Source: a virus. From it: a DNA stretch of 49,212 bases. The stretch covers positions 1 through 49,212 of IMG/VR virus record IMGVR_UViG_3300025282_000054; one strand, given 5' to 3'. Below the pieces are notes generated by a model, which had not been told where the DNA came from, did no database searches, and worked only from the letters and a program-made list of their open reading frames with translations. This document shows, piece by piece, positions 21,910 to 28,326 of the stretch (position 1 is the stretch's first letter; each line of letters opens with the position of its first letter). The position numbers and the translations under genes were made by a program.

Positions 21910-22936
21910 CGTTAAGGAGAAAGAGTCGGTAAACGTGTACGGCAGGGAGATGTTTCGGAACAGCGAGACATGGGATGGGTTTGTTGATCGTCATCATGCT
22001 GGTTACTGGTGGCATCGACAGGCGTGGTTGGACTATTCGCTATCGTATGACCCGAAGGCAGTGGACCGATCGTTCGCTGTAGTCGTAAAGTCCAATGGAT
22101 ATCCGAGGGTGATGGCTGTCTGTCCTGCGATAGAACGGGACGCGATCATTTGCATGGGCGCAGGTGATGTGCCGTGTGCTGGTCCGTTAGTTATCGATCA
22201 CCAAGACGAGACGTACACGTCGTGGTATCGGGAAGTATTGTTAAGGAACATTCAATCACGTCTCGGTGGATGTCGCGGTTGGTGGTCGTGGAATCGAGAG
22301 CCAAGTGATTCGCGTGAACTGATTCAGGTGTTGGCAAAGCGTCTGTCCATGGGGCAGTCGGTGACAAGCACATCATTGGTATCGGTGCGGAACGAACGGG
22401 CGTGGTTTGGTTTACGTAAGAGCTATAGGTCGTTGGTGTTGTCTGCGGCTCGGGAGTACGACATCGGATACGGGTTTGCTGACCTCTGGCCGTATTACGA
22501 AATGTGCCATCGACACTGTGCCACCAGAGAGCGTGACGGTGATACCTATCTTCATCAGTTGCGATGGTTGCGTCAGGCGTCGGCGTTCGTGGTTGTAGCG
22601 TTGCCAAAGCATGGAGGGACAACGGGGGCAATGAACCCAGATGGTCGGGTGACCTCTTCATTGTCTTGGGTTGCGTCAGGTTCGGGTCCTGATCCCTCGT
22701 CTACATTGGCTGCTGCCTATGTTCTCGTGTATAAGGGGCGCGCCTACTATGCAAGTGGGCCGAGTGTGCAGAGTAACCTGCAACATGCTCTACAGTGGGC
22801 GGCGATACAGGCGGTAGCTCGACTCGGTGGACACACTTACGAGCTTGGACATCATACCGATGACGGTATCGGCTTTTTTAAGCGAGGGTTCAGTAAGGAT
22901 GTTGGCAGCGTTGATGTCTTGAATGGGTATATATGA
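21896..22936 (+). CDS. FemAB/double-GNAT-like acyltransferase
   Basis: A protein of 346 aa from ATG 21896 (overlaps the GNAT gene; weak ribosome binding site). The N-terminal half shows WWHRQAWLDYSL and CAGPLVID; the C-terminal half has the GNAT-like tail YYASGPSV, HALQWAAIQAVARLGGHTYELG and IGFFKRGFSKD, the pattern of FemAB-type transferases (family feature: substrate sugar or amino acid acylation, often using aminoacyl-tRNA or acyl-CoA). In this context it may acylate the nonulosonic sugar or its glycan. The identification rests on the C-terminal pattern. Confidence 0.6.
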   Translation: MSGISVKEKESVNVYGREMFRNSETWDGFVDRHHAGYWWHRQAWLDYSLSYDPKAVDRSFAVVVKSNGYPRVMAVCPAIERDAIICMGAGDVPCAGPLVIDHQDETYTSWYREVLLRNIQSRLGGCRGWWSWNREPSDSRELIQVLAKRLSMGQSVTSTSLVSVRNERAWFGLRKSYRSLVLSAAREYDIGYGFADLWPYYEMCHRHCATRERDGDTYLHQLRWLRQASAFVVVALPKHGGTTGAMNPDGRVTSSLSWVASGSGPDPSSTLAAAYVLVYKGRAYYASGPSVQSNLQHALQWAAIQAVARLGGHTYELGHHTDDGIGFFKRGFSKDVGSVDVLNGYI

Positions 22937-23616
22937 CCAGACAAGTGGTGGCAATCATACAGGCGCGCCTTGGAAGCTCTCGATTTCCTCGGAAGTCACT
23001 GGCTATGTTCAAGCATCGGCCGATGATCGAGCATGTGATCCAGCGTGTCCAGCAAGTGCCATTGATTGACGAGGTTGTGGTGACGATTCCAACGCTGGAT
23101 AAAGCGTTGATTGATGTCGTTCGGGACTATGGTTCTCGACTGGTGAACACGGATGTCGGGAATCGCCCAGTGCGTATCGCGTGTGGTCCAGAGCAGGACG
23201 TTCTTCTGCGGTACTGGTTGGCGGCGTGCGAGTATCAAGCCGATGTAGTGGTTCGCGTGACAGGCGATTGCCCGCTGTGGTCATCTAAGGCTGGAAATAC
23301 AGTGGTGAAAGCCTTCCTTGAGGATAAGAAGCGTCGAGCGTTTTGGTCGAACGATACGACCTTGAGTGGGTGGCCAGACGGAACTGATGTTGAGGTGTTC
23401 TCGATGGATCTGCTCCGTCAGGCACGGAACGCTCGGAGTACGCTAACGAATGACGATCGGGAACACGTTACGACGTGGATGAGGAGGCAACTGCATGGGA
23501 AGTGTGGTGTGGTCTATCGCAAGGAGGACAACATCTCGTCCCTCAAGTTATCGGTCGACACGATTATGGATCTCTTGAGGATTGAGACATTCGATGAGGC
23601 GTTATTGCATGGATGA
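22933..23616 (+). CDS. spsF-like: SpsF/CMP-nonulosonate-type cytidylyltransferase
   Basis: A protein of 227 aa, 4-bp overlap with the previous gene (ATGA). Signature IIQARLGSSRFPRKSL near residues 8-22 (CTP-binding loop), HVIQRVQQ, CGPEQDVLLRY, VVRVTGDCPLW, DGTDVEVFS and REHVTTWM. This is the SpsF/NeuA-like family that activates acidic or other sugars with CTP. It would convert the acid made by the NeuB-like synthase to a CMP-sugar donor. The following aminotransferase starts inside this gene's end. Confidence 0.82.
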   Translation: MTRQVVAIIQARLGSSRFPRKSLAMFKHRPMIEHVIQRVQQVPLIDEVVVTIPTLDKALIDVVRDYGSRLVNTDVGNRPVRIACGPEQDVLLRYWLAACEYQADVVVRVTGDCPLWSSKAGNTVVKAFLEDKKRRAFWSNDTTLSGWPDGTDVEVFSMDLLRQARNARSTLTNDDREHVTTWMRRQLHGKCGVVYRKEDNISSLKLSVDTIMDLLRIETFDEALLHG

Positions 23617-24736
23617 AAGCAAATTATTGGAACGTGCGCGTCTGGTAACGCCCGGTGGCGCACAAACTTCCAGCCGGAGACATGGGAATGTTGGTCCCCG
23701 TTCTTATCCACCGTTTGCAACACGAGGAGAAGGAGCGTATTTATACTTCAACGACGGCACAAGAGCGATTGATTTGGCTGGGTCGAATGGCGCGGCGGCG
23801 CTTGGCTATGCTCATCCAGAGGTCGTGGCGTCCGTAGAGCGATACATAGGCAGTGGGTGTACCTTGTCGTTGCCGACTGGCCTTGAAGTTGAGGCATCGG
23901 AGGCGATGATCCGAGGCTTTGACTATGATGTCGCGGTGCGGTGGGTTCGTACAGGAAGTGAGGCTGTATCTGCTGCGGTCAGCGTGGCGCTTGAGGCGAC
24001 AGGTCGTGAGGCTGTTGCCGCGTTGGAAGGCTCCTATCACGGCTGGCATCCGTGGACCAGAAAGGTTTCTCGTTACGAGAGTGTGGATAAAGTGCCATTG
24101 GAGAATGTGGCAGCGTTGCTGATTGAGTCTCCTCGATGGCGTGAGGTTGATAACGATTACATTGTCTCCCTTCAACGGATACGGAACCTGTGCAATCGGC
24201 ATGGTGCCTTGTTGATATTCGATGACGTAGTGTACGGATTTCGTTTTGCCGTAGGTGGATTAACCGAAACAACTGGCGTCCGGTCCGACCTGTCCTGTTT
24301 TTCTAAGGCGCTTGGCAATGGAGTGCCGGTTGGGTGTGTGGTTGGTTCAAGGGACCTAATGATGCGCACTGGTTATCGAGTTAGTAGCACGTTCGGTGGG
24401 GAGACAGTTGGCTTGGCGGCAGCCAGAGCGGTGCTGGCATTACATGCGGAGTTCGATGTATGCGGAGAGCTACGCGAGATGGGAAGACGATTACGATCTG
24501 ACCTCGACGATGGCTTGCGGTCGTCTCCGATACGGGTGGAGGGAACACCGCAGCATTTCCGCTTCGTCTCTGACCACCCAAATACTTTGGAGCGTTTTTT
24601 GACTTTATGTATGCAGCAGTCAGGAGATGCTCGGGTGCTGATACATCGAGACGCCAACAATATTAACCTGATGATGAATGAGTCCATACGGCAACGCATA
24701 GTTGATACGGTCTGTGCCGCTGCCAGTCATATCTAG
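23609..24736 (+). CDS. class III PLP aminotransferase (GSA-aminotransferase-like)
   Basis: A protein of 375 aa starting at ATG 23609, inside the end of the cytidylyltransferase gene. It is a fold-type I PLP enzyme: TPGGAQTSSR start, GSEA (116-119), YHGWH (143-147), IFDDVVYGFR (Asp205) and the Schiff-base lysine in SKALGNGVPVG (Lys233). Closest family features are those of glutamate-1-semialdehyde aminomutase-like enzymes, several of which act in polysaccharide clusters next to NeuB and SpsF. It would place an amino group on a keto-sugar. It takes the place of the DegT-type aminotransferase PseC, which I do not see in the window. Confidence 0.8.
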   Translation: MDESKLLERARLVTPGGAQTSSRRHGNVGPRSYPPFATRGEGAYLYFNDGTRAIDLAGSNGAAALGYAHPEVVASVERYIGSGCTLSLPTGLEVEASEAMIRGFDYDVAVRWVRTGSEAVSAAVSVALEATGREAVAALEGSYHGWHPWTRKVSRYESVDKVPLENVAALLIESPRWREVDNDYIVSLQRIRNLCNRHGALLIFDDVVYGFRFAVGGLTETTGVRSDLSCFSKALGNGVPVGCVVGSRDLMMRTGYRVSSTFGGETVGLAAARAVLALHAEFDVCGELREMGRRLRSDLDDGLRSSPIRVEGTPQHFRFVSDHPNTLERFLTLCMQQSGDARVLIHRDANNINLMMNESIRQRIVDTVCAAASHI

Positions 24737-24744
24737 GAGGAGAC

Positions 24745-25293
24745 ATGGCAGAGCAAAAGAAGCAGTGGCGCAATCGAATCATCGGTCAAGGCGAGGAGGT
24801 GCCAGATCAATTGCTGGCAAATCCTAAGAACTGGAGAATCCATCCCAAGGAACAGCAGGAGGCGTTGGGTGGAGTGATGGAGCGTGTGGGTTGGGTGCAG
24901 CAGGTCGTGGTAAATAAACGGACAGGCTTCGTGGTTGATGGACACTTACGTGTCAGCATGGCGATTAGCAGGAGCGAGCCTATGGTCCCTGTGGTGTATG
25001 TGGATCTGTCTGAGGAAGAGGAGGCGTTAATTCTTGCGACTATCGACCCGTTGGCGGCGCTGGCAAAAACAGACAACGACCAATTACGTGATTTGGTGAC
25101 AGACATTGGGGTCAATGAGCAGATACGTGACCTCTTGGCCGCTCTTCGCTTGCCCGTTGATGTTGCAGACGTGCCTCCTGACGAGTTTGATATGGTTGAT
25201 CCCAATGCTCATTCAAAATTTCGGTGCCCAAAGTGCGCCTATGAGTGGGACGGCTCACCGACACCTCAAAAGGATGACCAATCAGCGCAATAA
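24745..25293 (+). CDS. ParB-like nuclease-domain protein with C-terminal CxxC
   Basis: A protein of 182 aa; TAGGAGGAGAC precedes ATG 24745. Residues 20-70 hold the ParB-N/Srx-like core: NPKNWRIHPKEQQEAL, GWVQQVVVN and VVDGHLRV (residues 64-70). The C-terminus has FRCPKCAYEWDG, a single CxxC half zinc ribbon. Phage ParB-like proteins of this type commonly neighbour DNA methyltransferase genes. It is directly followed by the phased repeat array at 25301, a natural candidate for its binding region. Role inferred: DNA binding or processing coupled to modification. Confidence 0.75.
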   Translation: MAEQKKQWRNRIIGQGEEVPDQLLANPKNWRIHPKEQQEALGGVMERVGWVQQVVVNKRTGFVVDGHLRVSMAISRSEPMVPVVYVDLSEEEEALILATIDPLAALAKTDNDQLRDLVTDIGVNEQIRDLLAALRLPVDVADVPPDEFDMVDPNAHSKFRCPKCAYEWDGSPTPQKDDQSAQ

Positions 25294-25300
25294 ACGAGAT

Positions 25301-25468
25301 ATTCGGCACGTTCGGTGCGTTGTCGGCGTTACGGCGCGCACCGAATGCACCAAATGAGCACCGAATCAGCACTGAATGCACCGAATCAGCACCGAATCAA
25401 CCGAACTCGCACCGAACGTGCGCCGAACATACCAAACGTGCGCCGAACACACCGCATACGCGCCAAAC
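25301..25468 (+). repeat. array of about 13 GCACCGAAT-like repeats at 9/11-bp spacing
   Basis: Nine-base units related to GCACCGAAT start at 25338, 25347, 25358, 25369, 25378, 25389, 25398, 25409, 25420, 25429, 25440, 25449 and 25460. Steps are 9 or 11 bp (mean 10.2), about one helical turn. Two inverted units (25301-25309 and 25310-25318) precede the array. It lies in a 213-bp gap between the ParB-like and PP-loop genes. An origin iteron array, a ParB-type centromere or a multi-site operator would all fit; the region has no credible gene. Confidence 0.7.
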
Positions 25469-25506
25469 CACTGTATTTATAGCCTTAAACGGACCGTATA
25501 AGCCGA

Positions 25507-26313
25507 ATGAATGTTAGAGAGACCCTTGCTTCTTTAATCGAGCCACTACCTACGCCTCTGCCCATTGCAACATCTGGGGGAATAGACTCTTCGTCGCTGA
25601 CATTAGCGGCTAGGGATGCAGGAAAGGACCCGATTATTGTCTCGTTTACGTTGGCCGATCGGGAGTCGGCTGACTTTGTGGCAGGCCGTAAGCTCGCTAA
25701 TCACTTTGGATTTGAGTTTCGGCCAGTGATTCTTCCTGTGGATACAGATGTTATCTGTGGAGACGTGATTCGGCTCATTCGGCGCTACGGTGCTCGCCGT
25801 AAAACAGCCATCGAGTGTCTCTGGCCGTATTTGCACGTCTTGGAAACCCTCAAGTCCTTAAATCATTCAGTCCTCCTTACTGGTAATTCCGCTGACGGAC
25901 ACTTCGCTCTGTCACGCAAGGCGATGGTTCGTTATAGGGTGCGAGAGTCTAAGGAGCAATTCCAGCTGTTCAGACAGCACTTCTACGCCAATCCCGAGTC
26001 ATCCCAGATTGGCTTTTTGCATCGTATCTATTCACAGGAGAACATTCAGGTCCATACCCCGTGGTTTGATCCAGCGCTGTTTGCCCTGTTTGAGGATTGC
26101 ACGTGGGAAGAAGTGAATAAGCCGAGACAAAAGGAAGTTGTCCGCGTGGAATTTCCAGAGTTGGATACATTGCACATTGCTGGCTACTCGCCATTGCAGC
26201 TTGGCGATTCTGGGATCGCTTCAACGGTAGGCGATGCTGTCAGGAGGCGATATGCCCCAGAAGCCAAGTCTCCCATTCGCGCCTACAACCTAATCGCTCA
26301 GGCCTCATCATGA
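25507..26313 (+). CDS. asparagine-synthetase-type PP-loop amidotransferase domain, no glutaminase
   Basis: A protein of 268 aa from ATG 25507. PP-loop SGGIDSS (residues 23-29), ANHFGFEF, LLTGNSADGHF (126-132, counterpart of the GEGSDEVF loop of AsnB) and VHTPWFDPALFALF (counterpart of the ARVPFLDxxFLDVA motif) identify the AsnB synthetase domain. In AsnB that domain adenylates a carboxylate and hands it ammonia. The usual N-terminal glutaminase domain is absent, so ammonia or another amine must come from elsewhere. It overlaps the DNA methyltransferase gene by 4 bp, so amidation of a carboxylated base is a reasonable hypothesis; direct proof is lacking. Confidence 0.78.
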   Translation: MNVRETLASLIEPLPTPLPIATSGGIDSSSLTLAARDAGKDPIIVSFTLADRESADFVAGRKLANHFGFEFRPVILPVDTDVICGDVIRLIRRYGARRKTAIECLWPYLHVLETLKSLNHSVLLTGNSADGHFALSRKAMVRYRVRESKEQFQLFRQHFYANPESSQIGFLHRIYSQENIQVHTPWFDPALFALFEDCTWEEVNKPRQKEVVRVEFPELDTLHIAGYSPLQLGDSGIASTVGDAVRRRYAPEAKSPIRAYNLIAQASS

Positions 26314-27425
26314 AACCTGCCTATGTAGTGCCGACGCTTGCTGAAGTGGAATCGCTTTCATGGAATGGCCTGAATGTTGTGTCGACCTTTAGCGGTGGTG
26401 GTGGATCGTGTCTTGGGTTTCGCATGGCAGGCTATCGCACATTGTGGGCCAGTGAGTTTATTCCGCTGGCAGCAGAAACCTATCAACTGAATCATCCGAA
26501 CGTGTTCTTGGACACTAGAGACATCAGGCAGGTGCATCCTGATGACATTCTCAAGCGAGTGCCGTCTGGTGAATCGGTGCATGTGCTGGAAGGCTCGCCG
26601 CCTTGCGCTGCATTCTCGTTGGCTGGCAAGCGAACAAAGGGATGGGGTCAGGTAAAGAAGTATTCCCAGACCGAACAGCGCGTTGATGACCTGTTTGAGG
26701 AGTTCCTTCGACTGGTCGCTGGCGTCCAGCCGTATGTTTTTATTATGGAGAACGTGAAAGGTCTTATCGGCGGTGCGTCGAGTGGCGTGCTGCAGGACAC
26801 ACTGGAGACGATGCGAGCGATTGGCTATCGCGTGCAGGCTCGGGTGCTAGATGCTCAGTGGTTGGGTGTCCCGCAGTCTAGGGAGCGTGTCATCTTTCAG
26901 GGTGTACGCCGTGACCTTAATCGTCAGCCGGTATGGCCTAAGCCGCTCAACTATCAGTATTCGATTAGGGAGGCTGTGCCTAGTCATGTGCTACGACATG
27001 CACATGGAGCTCCGTTCCCGAATCATGTCTTTGGCAAGACGTATGCTGGTGAAACCTTTGTAAGCAGTGTCGCTAATGATGTGCCTGAGCTTACAAAGAA
27101 CGATCAGGCTCGGGTGCACTACGTGTTTGGTCATGGACATGCTAACTTCCTTCAACGTGGACAGCCCCTCTCGCTGAATAAACCAGCTCCGACTATCATG
27201 GCAACGGCCGATAGCGTCGAGAAGCACCTTAAAACCAACTGGGCAACCTATCGCCGTCGTCTAAGCATGGATGAATTGCGTCTCCTCTGTTCGTTCCCGT
27301 CAGACTTTCGATTGGCGGGCGAGAGTTACATCAGGCAATGGGAGCGTTTTGGTCGAGCGGTGCCACCATTGATGATGCGAGCGGTGGCAGAAACGATACG
27401 GGATAAGATTTTTGGCCCTGTATAG
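26310..27425 (+). CDS. cytosine-5 DNA methyltransferase with Asn-to-Arg in motif X; probable DNA carboxymethyltransferase
   Basis: A protein of 371 aa; ATG 26310 overlaps the PP-loop gene stop. C5-MTase motifs: I FSGGGGSCLGF (27-37), IV GSPPC with catalytic Cys99, VI MENVKG (Glu147), VIII QSRERV (189-194), and motif X near the C-terminus. Motif X is normally GN[AS]V; here it is G348-R349-A350-V351 (codon CGA at 27354). That Asn lies by the cofactor methyl. In M.MpeI the engineered N374K change (recalled from literature) enables use of carboxy-SAM. With a CmoA-like gene next door, DNA 5-carboxymethylation is my leading inference; plain methylation remains possible. Confidence 0.9.
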   Translation: MKPAYVVPTLAEVESLSWNGLNVVSTFSGGGGSCLGFRMAGYRTLWASEFIPLAAETYQLNHPNVFLDTRDIRQVHPDDILKRVPSGESVHVLEGSPPCAAFSLAGKRTKGWGQVKKYSQTEQRVDDLFEEFLRLVAGVQPYVFIMENVKGLIGGASSGVLQDTLETMRAIGYRVQARVLDAQWLGVPQSRERVIFQGVRRDLNRQPVWPKPLNYQYSIREAVPSHVLRHAHGAPFPNHVFGKTYAGETFVSSVANDVPELTKNDQARVHYVFGHGHANFLQRGQPLSLNKPAPTIMATADSVEKHLKTNWATYRRRLSMDELRLLCSFPSDFRLAGESYIRQWERFGRAVPPLMMRAVAETIRDKIFGPV

Positions 27426-27440
27426 TCCGAGACGGGAAAT

Positions 27441-28178
27441 ATGATGAGGGATACAGTAGAGCCTGACGGTGCGTGGGTGTTCGACACTACGGTGGCAGCG
27501 TCCTTCGACGACATGTTGGAGCGTTCGATTCCACAATATTCAGTAATGCGAGACGCTGTAACGGGAATCGGCTGTCGATTCATGGATAAGGTGCAGGGAC
27601 ACGGCACGATTATCGACCTTGGATGCTCTCGGGGAGCGGCCCTTGCCCCGTTTGTTGACCGTTACGGTCAGTCGGCTCGGGTGCATGGGATAGAAGTCAG
27701 CCAACCTATGCTCGACGAGGCGCGCACCCTGTTTGCTGAACCCATCAAGTCGGGCATCGTTACGTTGGAAGGGATTGACCTACGAACAGACTGGCCCACG
27801 ATTGACACAACCGTCCACCCTAATTACCTCACACTGTGTATCCTGACGTTGCAATTCATCCCGATGGAACATCGGCAGCGACTCTTGGCTAGCGTCTTCC
27901 AGACGATGGAGTCTGGTGGCGCGTTCATCTTGGTAGAGAAGGTGCTCGGCGCAACCAGTTCGCTCGATACGGTCTTCAAAGGCGAGTATTACCAACTCAA
28001 GCGTGAGCATGGCTACTCACAGGAATCTATCGACCGGAAGCGACTGAGCCTTGAAGGTGTGCTGGTGCCTGTCACGGCAGAATGGAATGAGGGCCTGCTC
28101 AGGCAGACAGGCTTTCAACAGGTCGATTGCTTCTGGCGCTGGATGAACTTCGCCGGATGGGTTGGAGTTAAGCCTTAA
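27441..28178 (+). CDS. cmoA-like: carboxy-SAM synthase, CmoA-like
   Basis: A protein of 245 aa, 15 bp after the methyltransferase gene. It aligns by eye along its length with E. coli Cmo[21 protein letters not shown] matches [30 protein letters not shown] matches the SAM motif [25 protein letters not shown], and [17 protein letters not shown] match TLQFL, GGALVLSEK, and GYSELEISQKRSMLENV. The Arg equivalent to CmoA Arg199 (which contacts the carboxylate of cxSAM) is Arg201 here. CmoA makes cxSAM from SAM and prephenate for tRNA wobble modification with CmoB. No CmoB is visible, so cxSAM is likely used by the adjacent DNA methyltransferase. Confidence 0.9.
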   Translation: [245 protein letters not shown]

Positions 28179-28183
28179 CGTTC

Positions 28184-28197
28184 GTTAATTGATTAAC
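28184..28197 (+). promoter_or_regulatory. 14-bp palindrome GTTAATTGATTAAC, operator-like
   Basis: The reverse complement of the palindrome at 4814-4827. It sits just upstream of an extended -10 box, within the -18 to -5 spacer side of a putative promoter, where a bound regulator would block RNA polymerase. Confidence 0.55.
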
Positions 28198-28198
28198 G

Positions 28199-28207
28199 TG
28201 GTATCCT
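28199..28207 (+). promoter_or_regulatory. putative extended -10 promoter
   Basis: TGGTATCCT (TG at 28199-28200, hexamer TATCCT 28202-28207). Predicted start about 28214, which is where the self-complementary RNA candidate begins. No good -35 is seen; the extended -10 and overlapping palindrome support a regulated promoter. Confidence 0.4.
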
Positions 28208-28213
28208 AGCCTT

Positions 28214-28307
28214 GCGTGTCGGACTTGCCTCACGTGTCGCCTCGCCATAAAACGCCTTGCGGCTCTAGTCGCCCTCATACCAGACTGAAGGGGCCTCTCC
28301 GACACGC
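28214..28307 (+). ncRNA. candidate structured RNA upstream of the packaging genes
   Basis: GCGTGTCGGA 28214-28223 pairs perfectly with TCCGACACGC 28298-28307, closing a 74-nt loop that can form GCC/GGC (cgccttgcggc) and AGTC/GACT stems. The 5' end coincides with the predicted transcription start. A second copy of CGTGTCG at 28233-28239 could compete for the same partner, allowing an alternative fold. It lies in the gap before the small membrane gene and terminase. It may be a free small RNA, a packaging RNA or an mRNA leader. Confidence 0.45.
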
Positions 28308-28326
28308 ATTTATTGTAGGTAGGGGT

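Noticed and set aside
25338-25468. CRISPR-like array
   Set aside because: Units are 9 bp with 0-2 bp between them; there are no spacers of 25-40 bp and no cas genes.
25320-25517. Possible gene with repeated Ala-Pro-Asn units over the repeat array
   Set aside because: It has no ribosome binding site; the repeats explain the composition, and the unit spacing alternates 9 and 11 bp, which is not compatible with codon-based repeat selection.
26310-27425. Ordinary 5-methylcytosine methyltransferase or inactive relic
   Set aside because: All catalytic motifs are intact and the single odd change is Asn to Arg in motif X beside a carboxy-SAM synthase gene; this pairing makes the plain reading less likely, though not excluded.
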